Source: Allocoprococcus comes | GTDB taxonomy: Bacteria; Bacillota; Clostridia; Lachnospirales; Lachnospiraceae | NCBI RefSeq assembly: GCF_013300725.1 | Contig: NZ_JAAIMM010000028.1 | Location: 1 to 43,693 of the forward strand | DNA length: 43,693 bases | Direction: 5' to 3' | In this document: in pieces, positions 1-7,644 of the stretch | Layout of the letters: every line of letters begins with the position of its first letter | How positions within the stretch are numbered: the first letter of the stretch is position 1 | Program-made: the position numbers and the translations under genes | Notes under the pieces: generated by a model | Told to the model about the DNA's origin: nothing | Database searches by the model: none | Seen by the model: the letters and a program-made list of their open reading frames with translations, nothing else

Positions 1-8
1 TTTTCCAT
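1..8 (-). CDS. Start of a leftward gene running off the window
   Basis: Only the first codons are inside the window: on the minus strand an ATG (complement of positions 6-8) is followed by GAA and two more bases. It is preceded by a textbook GGAGG ribosome binding site with a 6-nt spacer (TAAGCA), which is why I call it a real start. The product cannot be told. Confidence 0.6.
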
Positions 9-208
9 TGCTTACCTCCATTATAATAGAAAACAGTTCATAAGTAAATTCGCCATATCTCATGTTTCATGTAGATATATAATTTTTTCTACAATCAAAG
101 AATTCATATATGATATATGATTCGATTTTCTACATACGCCTATTCAGATGGTACTGGAGTCTTTTGCGAAAAGCAATTAAAAAAGAATAAAATTTTAAGA
201 TAATTAAA

Positions 209-247
209 AGGCACCGTCCGATCATATTCCGTGATCAGACAATGCCT
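209..247 (-). terminator. Rho-independent terminator after the 143-aa gene
   Basis: Imperfect hairpin: AGGCA/TGCCT outer pairs, GTC/GAC and TGATC/GATCA inner pairs. Read on the minus strand it is followed by TTTTAATT. It lies about 50 bp past the stop of the leftward unknown gene. The rest of positions 9-297 is AT-rich and holds no gene that I can support. Confidence 0.65.
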
Positions 248-297
248 GTATAATTCTTATTCATTCATGTAATGATATCTCTCATAATGCCATTCAT

Positions 298-729
298 TTA
301 AGTTAATGCATTGCTGAGAATTTTAAGCAGTTCAAGTACGCTTACAAACTGCTGTGTAGAGTTACCTTCAATCCAGCGGACGATGCCCTGCCAGGATGAA
401 TTCTGGCGGTATCTGACATTGAGAAAGAAAGTCCCTTTTTGTCCACGATTCTCGATGAAATCTTCCGGTGACCGTACTTTATCAAGCTGGTCAACACATG
501 AAAACTGGGTTGAAGTGAAAGAACGTGCGCTGGTGGAGGCCTGTGGAAATTCGAGTTTGTCGAAGAAATCATCAGCTAATTCGATCAGCTGAAGGATATT
601 GGTGAATTTCCAGGGTTCTTTGCTGTAGCAGTGATAAATGCGACCGGACAGCTCTCCATCATTAATATTATCAATACACATGTTAATAAAGTTTGGTGCA
701 TACCAACTGATTTGATAGCTCTGTTCCAT
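298..729 (-). CDS. Conserved small protein of unknown function (143 aa)
   Basis: I do not recognise a family. The 143-residue product has no signal peptide or membrane segment; it is mixed charged/aromatic with several tryptophans and a C-terminal hydrophobic heptad-like stretch (VLELLKILSNAL). It follows the BTAD regulator gene by 47 bp on the same strand and is followed by a terminator, so the two are probably one transcript. Codon use looks like its neighbours, and the overlapping frames on the other strand are shadows. A role linked to the regulator is inference from position only. Confidence 0.7.
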   Translation of the reverse strand: MEQSYQISWYAPNFINMCIDNINDGELSGRIYHCYSKEPWKFTNILQLIELADDFFDKLEFPQASTSARSFTSTQFSCVDQLDKVRSPEDFIENRGQKGTFFLNVRYRQNSSWQGIVRWIEGNSTQQFVSVLELLKILSNALT

Positions 730-776
730 AAATTATCCCCATTTCTGCCCTGCTGCGAAGATAACATGATTGCAGC

Positions 777-2021
777 TTACCAGGTTTTATTCTCAGTATT
801 GAACTGAATCGGTGAATCTTGCCGGTCTACTTCGGCTACAGAGGACACGAAGTAGTCCAGGTACTGCTTCCAGCTTTTATGCTCTCTGGAGAAGTATCTC
901 TGGATTCTGTCGAAAATCATGCTGCAGTTCTCTTTATTCGTACCAACGAGAAGTATCAGAAACTGTGATGGGCTGTATTTGGTAAAGGAGTCTCCTTTAC
1001 GCAGACACTGCTGGATCGTATTCTGAAGCTCGCCTGAAAGAACTTCAAGCTTGTCCGGCTTGTCCATCGGCATTCCTTTTCCGTTGGTGATGCTACATAA
1101 CATTAAGTATACAGACTGTCCGTTCCTCTCAATGATTCGGGAAACAAGGCGGTAACTGTCACGGAAACTTGGCAGGCTGCAGTAAAAAGCACCGCCGCGT
1201 ACATCGTCCTCTTTCAGACGTTCTTTGATGTCGCCGAGTTCCTGTGGTTTGTAGTTAAGACGGCTGCTCATCTGCTCGAACTGCTGCATCATATGTTCAG
1301 AAGGGCGGATTCCAAGCTCTTCGAAAAATAATTTGGCAGTGTTCTCATATTCCTGCACAGCATCCTTATAGCGGTTCAGTGCCATATAGCAGTCGATGCG
1401 GATGGATTGCCATTCATCGAACGGATATAACTGACATGCCGGCTCACAGAAACGAAGCGTCTCTTCATAATCTCCGGTTCGATTCAGAAGCTTACAGAGC
1501 TCCTGAAGGGATTCGGAATAAATATTCTTATATTGTACGCTTTCAACAAGAACCCATTCATCGCCCGAGAGTTCCGGAAGAAATTCCCCACGGTACATCA
1601 GACAGATCTTCTTAAGAAGTGCCAGCTTTTTTACCTTATCGGTACACGCCTGCACGTCTTTTGACAGAACCTTAAACTGATGTGCATCAACTTCAGTCGG
1701 CATCGGAGCATCCCATCGGTAAATACCTTTTTTGATGTTGATATAATCATGGCTCGGAAGTCCGGCGTCTACGATGATCTTTTTAAGACGGTGTGCGGTT
1801 ACCCGAAGGTTGTTGGCAGCATCGGCAAGTTCTTCTCTTCCGTACAGTTCATCAAGAAGCTTATCTCTGGAGATACCGGTATCGCCATGGTAGAGTAATA
1901 TCTGCAACAATTTCATTGCTTTTGTCGTTGTGTTGCGTCCGAATGATACGGGAATCTCTCCGTAGCTTGCTGAGAATCCTCCGAATAAACGAACCTTTAA
2001 GACAGGTAAATGATCACTCAT
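777..2021 (-). CDS. BTAD-family transcriptional regulator with degenerate GGDEF-like C-terminus
   Basis: 414 aa. Residues about 8-95 form an OmpR/SARP-type winged helix (LKVRLFGGFSASYGE start, then TKAMKLLQILLYH and NNLRVTAHRLKKII). Residues about 100-250 match the bacterial transcriptional activation domain: a helical TPR-like region ending FFEELGIRPSEHM. Residues about 285-400 resemble a diguanylate cyclase fold (SVYLMLCSIT, then LRKGDSFTKYSPSQFLILLVG) but the GGDEF signature is replaced by KYSPSQF, so no cyclase activity is expected. It has a strong promoter (TTGACA-17-TACAAT) and points away from the type IV pilus operon. Control of that operon is inference from the divergent layout. Confidence 0.85.
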   Translation of the reverse strand: MSDHLPVLKVRLFGGFSASYGEIPVSFGRNTTTKAMKLLQILLYHGDTGISRDKLLDELYGREELADAANNLRVTAHRLKKIIVDAGLPSHDYINIKKGIYRWDAPMPTEVDAHQFKVLSKDVQACTDKVKKLALLKKICLMYRGEFLPELSGDEWVLVESVQYKNIYSESLQELCKLLNRTGDYEETLRFCEPACQLYPFDEWQSIRIDCYMALNRYKDAVQEYENTAKLFFEELGIRPSEHMMQQFEQMSSRLNYKPQELGDIKERLKEDDVRGGAFYCSLPSFRDSYRLVSRIIERNGQSVYLMLCSITNGKGMPMDKPDKLEVLSGELQNTIQQCLRKGDSFTKYSPSQFLILLVGTNKENCSMIFDRIQRYFSREHKSWKQYLDYFVSSVAEVDRQDSPIQFNTENKTW

Positions 2022-2068
2022 AAATTAACCCCCAATTTTACTATTGTGATGGTTTATAACTGACTTCT

Positions 2069-2097
2069 ATTGTAATGGTCTTTGATTTCTTTGTCAA
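2069..2097 (-). promoter_or_regulatory. Sigma-A promoter of the BTAD regulator
   Basis: On the minus strand TTGACA (complement of 2092-2097), a 17-nt spacer and TACAAT (complement of 2069-2074), about 50 bp upstream of the regulator start. It matches the housekeeping consensus at 11 of 12 positions. Confidence 0.75.
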
Positions 2098-2146
2098 ATA
2101 AATTAAAGCATTTTAGACCAAATAACTTCTTTTAATGTTTTTGTTA

Positions 2147-2155
2147 TGCTATAAT
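2147..2155 (+). promoter_or_regulatory. Extended -10 promoter of the lipoprotein/pilus operon
   Basis: TGCTATAAT is an extended -10 element 55 bp upstream of the GTG start at 2211. The -35 region (TTCTTT at 2127-2132) is poor, as is common with extended -10 promoters. It is divergent from the BTAD promoter, with about 50 bp between the two -10 and -35 blocks. Confidence 0.55.
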
Positions 2156-2210
2156 TTTTCTAGTTGAGTTTTTGGGACTGTTTTAGTGTGAAAAAGAAGG
2201 GAGGAATTCT

Positions 2211-3182
2211 GTGCAGCAGAAAGGCTTATATGAACAAAAACGACGCTGGCAGAGGATTTTTCTTTTCTTTTTTCTGCTATTTCTGACAGGTGTACTGATA
2301 CCTGGCGGATGTGCATCGGGTGGGAAAAAAAGCCAGTCCGGGAAAAAGGGAGATCTGAGAGATCCGTCGGCGCAGGTGCTTCAGACGGAGGCTTCCAGTG
2401 AAGTGACATATGGAAATGACCTGGTTGTACTGGATGCATCCCATACGGCAGATGGCTATGTGATGATCTGTTATAATGGAAGTAATGAAAAAGTCAAGAT
2501 CCAGGTGACATCCCCGGATGGCACAGAGTATACCTATCCGGTTACGGTTGTTGGTGATTATGCGGTTTATCCGCTTCCGGGCGGGAATGGTTCTTATAAG
2601 GTAACACTTCTGGAGAGTGTGTCTGTAGATGACAATCTGTATGCGGTAAGCTTTACCCAGGATCTGGACGTACAGATCACAGATGAATTTGCCCCGTTTC
2701 TGCATCCGAATTATTATGTGAATTTCACGGCAGATTCCAAGTGTGTAAAAAAGGGCGAGAGCCTTGCCGGAAAGGATTGCTATTCTGATCTGGATGTGGT
2801 AACGCAGATTTATAATTTTGTAATTAAAAATATTTCCTATGATAAAAAGAAAGCGGAGAATGTTCCGTATGGGTACACACCGGATCCGGATGAGACACTG
2901 GATACCGGGAAAGGAATCTGTTTTGATTATGCGGCGCTGATGTCGGCAATGCTCCGGTCGCAGCGGATTCCGACGAAGCTGGAGGTCGGCTATTCCGGTG
3001 ATGTGTATCATGCATGGATCAGCTGTTATGTTGATGAGATCGGCTGGGTGGATAACATCATTGAATTTGATGGAAAGAACTGGTCGATCATGGATCCGAC
3101 ACTTGCTGCAAACAACAGTGCTTCGGATGTGAAGAAGTATGTGGGAAATGGAAAGAATTATGTCACAAAGTATACCTATTAG
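2211..3182 (+). CDS. Transglutaminase-like lipoprotein heading the pilus operon
   Basis: 323 aa, GTG start chosen because GGGAGG sits 6 nt upstream. An N-terminal basic/hydrophobic signal ends in a lipobox (LIPGGC, Cys34), so the protein is predicted to be lipid-anchored on the outer face of the membrane. Residues about 60-155 form a beta-rich segment. Residues about 190-300 are a transglutaminase-like cysteine-protease fold with a visible triad: Cys237 (GICFDY), His267 (YHAWIS) and Asp295 (MDPT). Family members are proteases or transamidases, and the substrate cannot be read from sequence. It lies 58 bp before the PilC gene with no terminator between, so co-expression with the pilus genes is likely. 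Confidence 0.85.
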   Translation: MQQKGLYEQKRRWQRIFLFFFLLFLTGVLIPGGCASGGKKSQSGKKGDLRDPSAQVLQTEASSEVTYGNDLVVLDASHTADGYVMICYNGSNEKVKIQVTSPDGTEYTYPVTVVGDYAVYPLPGGNGSYKVTLLESVSVDDNLYAVSFTQDLDVQITDEFAPFLHPNYYVNFTADSKCVKKGESLAGKDCYSDLDVVTQIYNFVIKNISYDKKKAENVPYGYTPDPDETLDTGKGICFDYAALMSAMLRSQRIPTKLEVGYSGDVYHAWISCYVDEIGWVDNIIEFDGKNWSIMDPTLAANNSASDVKKYVGNGKNYVTKYTY

Positions 3183-3240
3183 ATAAAAGGAAGCCGGATA
3201 AGAAGAATGTGGCAGGAATGTGAAAAGGAGGATGGCATAT

Positions 3241-4293
3241 ATGGAAAAGCGGACACAGCAGGGGAAGCTTACGAATCTGGAAATTGCTTCGTTCTGCAGT
3301 GAAATGGCAATGATCCTGAAGTCCGGGATTTCTTCCCTGGAGGGAGTTGATCTTCTCCGGGAGGATGCGCAGACGAAGGCAGAAAAAGAGCTGCTGGATG
3401 AGATTTATCAGTCGGTGATGGATACGGGCAGGCTGGATCAGGCACTGGAAGAGACGAAAGTATTTCCGGAGTATCTGATCCGTATGACGCAGATCGGAGA
3501 AGAGACAGGAGCTTTAGATGAAGTAATGGAATCTCTGGCAGAGCATTATGAACGTGAGGAAGCAATCAGGAGAAGTATCCGGAGTGCCATCTCCTACCCT
3601 CTTCTGATGATCGGAATGATGCTGGTGATCATTATCATTTTGATGACAAAGGTTATGCCGGTATTTGATCAGGTGTTCCGCCAGCTTGGCCAGGAAATGA
3701 CCGGATTTTCAAGAGGGATCCTGCTTGCAGGCAATGCTCTTTCCAGATATTCGGCGGTGTTTGCGGTACTTTTGGCGGTGATCGTCTGTGCGGGTATTTA
3801 TTTTACAAAGACAGAGAGCGGCAGAAAGAAAATGTATCACATCGGATCCGGGTTTGCATTTTCAAGGGAGCTGAAGGATAAGCTGTCGGCATGCCGGTTT
3901 GCAGGTGGAATGTCACTGGCACTGAAAAGCGGACTGACGCCGGAACAGGGAATGGAATTTTCGGAGAACCTGATCGAGGATGATGATTTCCGGAAGAAAG
4001 TAGCAGGATGCAAAGCGGATATGGAAAATGGAACGGATATCGCAGAGGCGCTGGTGAAGGCCGGAATTTTCACGGGTGTTTATGCGCGGATGACATCCAT
4101 TGCCGGGAAAGCCGGAATGATGGATGAGGTGATGGGAAGGATTGCCGATGAGTGTGAGGAGGAAGTGGATGAAAAGCTTTCTTCGATGATCGCAGTTCTG
4201 GAACCGACGCTGGTGATCATCCTGTCGGTGATCGTCGGAACGATCCTTCTGTCGGTTATGCTTCCGCTTCTTGGAATTATGTCAGGACTTTAG
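3241..4293 (+). CDS. Type IV pilus/type II secretion inner-membrane platform protein (PilC/GspF family)
   Basis: 350 aa with two T2SSF repeats, roughly residues 20-140 and 220-340, each followed by hydrophobic segments (LLMIGMMLVIIIILM, VFAVLLAVIVCAGIYF and a C-terminal VIILSVIVGTILLSVMLPLL). Motifs typical of PilC are visible: LKSGISSLEGVDLL, RMTQIGEETGALDEVM and the repeat copy RMTSIAGKAGMMDEVM. It anchors the assembly ATPase at the membrane. I chose the ATG at 3241 because AGGAGG lies 9 nt upstream; a GTG 21 bp earlier is in frame but has no good site. The next gene starts 12 bp after its stop. Confidence 0.92.
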   Translation: MEKRTQQGKLTNLEIASFCSEMAMILKSGISSLEGVDLLREDAQTKAEKELLDEIYQSVMDTGRLDQALEETKVFPEYLIRMTQIGEETGALDEVMESLAEHYEREEAIRRSIRSAISYPLLMIGMMLVIIIILMTKVMPVFDQVFRQLGQEMTGFSRGILLAGNALSRYSAVFAVLLAVIVCAGIYFTKTESGRKKMYHIGSGFAFSRELKDKLSACRFAGGMSLALKSGLTPEQGMEFSENLIEDDDFRKKVAGCKADMENGTDIAEALVKAGIFTGVYARMTSIAGKAGMMDEVMGRIADECEEEVDEKLSSMIAVLEPTLVIILSVIVGTILLSVMLPLLGIMSGL

Positions 4294-4305
4294 GAGGCGT
4301 ATGCT

Positions 4306-4644
4306 ATGTGGAGAAAAGAACGGGAACGGTTTTATCACGGAAAACGGCAGCGACCACTTCGGAATTTCTGTCTGTCCCTTCTGCTGTTTGTATGTATCTG
4401 CAGTGCTTTTTTCAGTGGTTTTGAAAGGCTTTCGGACACAACGAGACGCAGGCAGAAGGAAAGTCTGGAAAATGCACTCTGGCGTGGTGTGACGCAGTAC
4501 TATGCGCTGGAGGGACACTATCCGGAGACGCTTGATGATCTGACAGAAAACTGTGGGATCCAGTATGACAAGAAGCAGTTTTTTATTGATTATCAGATTG
4601 CCGGTGCCAATATTCTTCCGGACATTACGGTGATCGAACGATAG
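4306..4644 (+). CDS. Small pilin-like membrane protein of the pilus operon
   Basis: 112 aa, AGGAGG 8 nt before the ATG. A basic N-terminus is followed by one membrane helix (FCLSLLLFVCICSAFFSGF), then a helical stretch and a short globular tail with YYALEGHYPETLDDL, a pattern seen in pilin-like proteins of Firmicutes type IV pilus loci. It lacks the GFTLVE cleavage motif, so prepilin peptidase processing is not obvious. Its place between PilC and a DUF4860 protein supports a minor or accessory pilus role. That role is inference. Confidence 0.75.
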   Translation: MWRKERERFYHGKRQRPLRNFCLSLLLFVCICSAFFSGFERLSDTTRRRQKESLENALWRGVTQYYALEGHYPETLDDLTENCGIQYDKKQFFIDYQIAGANILPDITVIER

Positions 4645-4656
4645 GAGGAAATGGAC

Positions 4657-5145
4657 ATGAAGCGTAGAAATGAAAAAAAGCATGTGATTGATTTCCTTTT
4701 TCCTCTAGCAGTCTTCTTCGTGCTGGCGGCATCATCGGTCGCCATTGTGGTTCTTGCATCGGGATTTTACAGCCGGCAGGTGAAGACCTCGTCGGATTCC
4801 TATTCGGGACGGACAGCACTTGCCTATGTGACGGAGAAAATGCACCAGAATGATGAAAATGGTGCGATAGCAGACGGAACTTTTGATGGGGAAAATGCTC
4901 TCGTGATCCGGCAGCGTTATGGTGAGAAGGAATATGTGACATATCTGTATGCGTATGATGGATACTTAAGAGAGCTTTTTATCCAGGATGGAACGGAAGC
5001 AAAGGCATCCGATGGACGGAAGATCCTGGAAACAAAGGACTTCGAGGCGAAGGAAACTTCAAATGGGATTTTTCATCTGTATTGTGAAAATGAAGATGGG
5101 AAAAAGACAGATACATTTGTCAGTGTGAAGAGTGCTGCAAGATAG
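4657..5145 (+). CDS. DUF4860-type pilus-associated protein
   Basis: 162 aa. The ATG at 4657 is 8 nt after AGGAGG and is preferred to the ATG at 4651, which would sit 2 nt from it. One N-terminal membrane helix (FLFPLAVFFVLAASSVAIVVLASGFY) is followed by a soluble domain with SGRTALAYVTEKMHQND and a beta-rich half (ALVIRQRYGEKEYVTYLYAYDGYLRELF). This matches DUF4860 proteins found in clostridial type IV pilus operons, where they look like minor pilins without a canonical leader. The family match is from memory of the pattern. Confidence 0.75.
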   Translation: MKRRNEKKHVIDFLFPLAVFFVLAASSVAIVVLASGFYSRQVKTSSDSYSGRTALAYVTEKMHQNDENGAIADGTFDGENALVIRQRYGEKEYVTYLYAYDGYLRELFIQDGTEAKASDGRKILETKDFEAKETSNGIFHLYCENEDGKKTDTFVSVKSAAR

Positions 5146-5159
5146 ATTGGAGAAGAGTT

Positions 5160-5558
5160 ATGGAACGGACACCGGCAAAGCGTTCCAGCCTGTTTTTGCT
5201 GGAACTGATGATTGCAATTTTATTTTTCTGCCTTGCTTCTGCGGTGTGTGTGCAGATTTTTGTGAAGGCGCACACGATCAGCCGCGAGACACAGGAACTG
5301 AATACGGCGCTTGAGAAGGTTTCCGGGTATACAGAGCTTTTTCTTGCGGATGAGCTGACGGAGGACACAGAGGTCTTCTATGACGCAGACTGGCAGGAAT
5401 GTAGTAAGGATGAGGCTTCGTATGAGATCGTGATCCGGGTGGAGCCGGATGGAAAGCTTTTGCATGGAACATTTACGGTGCAACGCCTGTCCGGAGAACA
5501 GCCGGAAGAAATCTATTCGGTGGAAACAGACCGGATGACAGGCACGGAAAGGGAGTGA
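5160..5558 (+). CDS. PilV-like minor pilin without a canonical cleavage site
   Basis: 132 aa, GGAG 7 nt before the ATG. The N-terminus (RSSLFLLELMIAILFFCLASAVCVQIF) keeps the hydrophobic helix and the glutamate of type IV pilins, but the residue expected to be Gly at -1 is Ser, so cleavage by prepilin peptidase is doubtful. A coiled stretch (RETQELNTALEKVSGYTELF) and a small beta domain follow. It starts 14 bp after the previous stop and ends 4 bp before the next start, so it is in the same tightly packed operon. Confidence 0.75.
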   Translation: MERTPAKRSSLFLLELMIAILFFCLASAVCVQIFVKAHTISRETQELNTALEKVSGYTELFLADELTEDTEVFYDADWQECSKDEASYEIVIRVEPDGKLLHGTFTVQRLSGEQPEEIYSVETDRMTGTERE

Positions 5559-5562
5559 CGGG

Positions 5563-6015
5563 ATGAAGAAAAAGAAACGGGGATCGTACCCGGGGATTCA
5601 GATCGGAACGTCGTACCTGCTTGTGATCTTTGTGATCCTGTGTCTGGTGACATTTGCCACACTCTCGCTGTCAAGTGCAAAAAGGGATCAGAGTTATAGC
5701 CAGCAGCTTGCCAGCCGGGAAACGGCGTATTGTGAGGCAAATGCAAAAGCGGCGCAGATCATGGCGCAGATTGATGATGCATTTGCAAAAGAAGATCCTG
5801 TATTTGCGATTCGGCAGATTGAGGGCGTGACAGCTGAAGAAGACGGAGAGAATCTGGATATTTTCTTTGTGGTTCCGGTCACGGACAGTCAGAATCTGGA
5901 AGTCGAGATCCTGGCAGATCCGGTAAAGGGAACGCAGAAGGTTGTAAAATGGAAAGAGTCAGCATCTGAGAAATGGGAAGAAAAGTCAACACTTCCGGTC
6001 CTTGGAAGCGACTGA
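5563..6015 (+). CDS. PilX-like pilus accessory protein
   Basis: 150 aa, GGGAG 7 nt upstream of ATG. A short basic N-terminus precedes one membrane helix (TSYLLVIFVILCLVTFATLSLSS) and a helical region (QLASRETAYCEANAKAAQIMAQIDDAFA), then a small beta domain. That architecture resembles PilX/PulK-type minor pilins that tether to the pilus through the N-terminal helix. No GFTLVE leader is visible. Translational packing with the PilT gene is close: its stop is 19 bp before that ATG. Confidence 0.7.
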   Translation: MKKKKRGSYPGIQIGTSYLLVIFVILCLVTFATLSLSSAKRDQSYSQQLASRETAYCEANAKAAQIMAQIDDAFAKEDPVFAIRQIEGVTAEEDGENLDIFFVVPVTDSQNLEVEILADPVKGTQKVVKWKESASEKWEEKSTLPVLGSD

Positions 6016-6034
6016 CGCGAAAGGAGTTTGGGCT

Positions 6035-7090
6035 ATGGATATCATTGTACTGCTTCAGCAGGCAGTTTCAAATCATGCATCGGATATATTTGTTGTAGCA
6101 GGTCTTCCGGTTTCTTATCGGGCAAATGGAAGAATCTGCAGGGAGAAGGAAGAAAAGCTGATGCCACCGCAGACGAAAGAATGCGTTGAGGAATTATATA
6201 AGCTGGCAGGAGGACGGGACATCCGGGTTCTTGAAGAAAAAGGAGATGATGATTTTTCTTTTGCTATTCCGGGACTTTCAAGATTCCGTGTCAGTGCGTA
6301 CAAACAGAGGGGCGCGCTCTCTGCCGTTATCCGTGTGATCACATTTGAACTGCCGGAGCCGAATGAGATCGGGATTCCGGACCCGGTGATGAGCTTTTAT
6401 AACCTGTCAAAAGGTCTGGTGCTTGTGACGGGACCGGCGGGAAGTGGAAAATCCACTACGCTTGCCTGTCTGGTGGATAAGATCAATCATTCAATGGAAA
6501 AGCATATCATTACGCTGGAAGATCCGATCGAGTATCTGCACCGGCATGATAAAAGTATTGTAAGCCAGAGGGAAATCAACGTGGATACGGAAAGCTACGT
6601 TAATGCGCTACGTGCTTCGCTCCGGCAGAGTCCGGATGTGATCCTGCTTGGTGAAATGCGTGATTATGAGACGATCGATGTGGCAATGACAGCAGCGGAA
6701 ACCGGGCATCTGGTATTTTCTACCCTGCATACGATCGGAGCAGCAAATACGGTTGACCGTATCATTGATGTATTTCCGGCAAACCAGCAGAGGCAGATTG
6801 CAGTTCAGCTGTCCATGGTATTGCAGGCTGTAATTTCACAGCAGCTTGTGCCGACAGTGGATGGAAAACAGGTCCCGGTATTTGAGGTCATGACGATCAC
6901 TCCGGCGATCCGCAATATGATCCGCGATAATAAGGTTCCGCAGATTGATGGGATCGTGTATTCATCTAATAAAGAAGAAATGCATTCGATGGATTTTGGT
7001 CTTCTGAATCTGTATAAAGAGGGAAGGATCACGGCGGAGACGGCTCTCTCCTATGCATCAAATCCGGAAATGTTGAAGAAAAAGCTATAG
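6035..7090 (+). CDS. pilT: PilT-family type IV pilus ATPase
   Basis: 351 aa secretion ATPase of the PilT/VirB11 superfamily. An N-terminal PAS-like domain (ASDIFVVAGLPVSYRANGRI) precedes Walker A GPAGSGKST (about 133-141), the Asp box (ITLEDPIEYLH), Walker B VILLGEMRD (about 202-210) and the His box (LVFSTLHT). The start is the ATG at 6035, 8 nt after AAGGAG; a TTG 33 bp earlier overlaps the preceding gene. PilT proteins normally power pilus retraction. Here it is the only ATPase gene in the operon and no PilB is in the window, so it may act with an ATPase encoded elsewhere or serve assembly. A terminator follows. Confidence 0.92.
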   Translation: MDIIVLLQQAVSNHASDIFVVAGLPVSYRANGRICREKEEKLMPPQTKECVEELYKLAGGRDIRVLEEKGDDDFSFAIPGLSRFRVSAYKQRGALSAVIRVITFELPEPNEIGIPDPVMSFYNLSKGLVLVTGPAGSGKSTTLACLVDKINHSMEKHIITLEDPIEYLHRHDKSIVSQREINVDTESYVNALRASLRQSPDVILLGEMRDYETIDVAMTAAETGHLVFSTLHTIGAANTVDRIIDVFPANQQRQIAVQLSMVLQAVISQQLVPTVDGKQVPVFEVMTITPAIRNMIRDNKVPQIDGIVYSSNKEEMHSMDFGLLNLYKEGRITAETALSYASNPEMLKKKL

Positions 7091-7098
7091 AAAAGCAT

Positions 7099-7136
7099 AA
7101 CAGGAAGGGGCTGCGGTGAAGCAGTCTCTTCCTGTT
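7099..7136 (+). terminator. Terminator of the pilus operon
   Basis: AACAGGAAG pairs with CTTCCTGTT, with an inner GCTGC/GCAG extension, followed by a short TTTAT run. It starts 8 bp after the pilT stop. On the minus strand it may also stop the convergent Hpt gene. Confidence 0.75.
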
Positions 7137-7156
7137 TATCGTCAGTGTTTTAAGAT

Positions 7157-7504
7157 TTAGTCAAGGGCTGCAATTGCTTCGATCACGATATCATATTGTT
7201 TTTTGACATCGGCGATCATACCGTCAAGGTTGTCATATTCCTGGCTGCGGAGCTTTTCGGTCAGAGCGCTGCTGGCATTGTAAAGTGTAGTAAATCCAAG
7301 GTTTATGGCAACACCTTTTAAGGTGTGCATTGCACGAAATGCAGTTTCGTAGTTCTTTTTAGTCCAGGATTCTTCAAATAAAGCCATATTGTTGTCCTGC
7401 GGAAATTTGAGGACAAATTTGCGTACCATATTTTCATTCATAAACCGGTGAAGAATATCATTATAATCGCCACCAATTTTTACATAACATTCTTGAAGTG
7501 TCAT
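7157..7504 (-). CDS. Hpt (histidine phosphotransfer) domain protein
   Basis: 115 aa, a single Hpt four-helix domain with the phosphoacceptor motif AMHTLKGVAINLG (His60). Such proteins pass phosphate between receiver domains in phosphorelays. There is no kinase or receiver domain in the protein or next to it, so it is a free-standing phosphotransfer module. The gene is convergent with the pilus operon and has its own promoter. A link to pilus motility or c-di-GMP control is only a positional guess. Confidence 0.9.
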   Translation of the reverse strand: MTLQECYVKIGGDYNDILHRFMNENMVRKFVLKFPQDNNMALFEESWTKKNYETAFRAMHTLKGVAINLGFTTLYNASSALTEKLRSQEYDNLDGMIADVKKQYDIVIEAIAALD

Positions 7505-7575
7505 TGTCTACAGTCCTTTCTGAACTTTTTTATCTTTGTGAAATCCGTATATTTTTGACCCAACATCTTAACATG

Positions 7576-7604
7576 ATTGTAGCATGACGTGTTACACTTT
7601 ACAA
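7576..7604 (-). promoter_or_regulatory. Promoter of the Hpt gene
   Basis: Minus-strand TTGTAA (complement of 7599-7604), a 17-nt spacer, then TACAAT (complement of 7576-7581) with an upstream TG (extended -10), about 70 bp before the ATG at 7504. Confidence 0.55.
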
Positions 7605-7644
7605 GGAATTTCGTATTATGGATTATTATGGTAATGAAAAAGGC

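Noticed and set aside
2277-3011. Long minus-strand frame (244 codons) opposite the lipoprotein gene
   Set aside because: Composition is unlike protein (many Ile/Arg/His), no ribosome binding site, and the plus strand has a complete transglutaminase domain.
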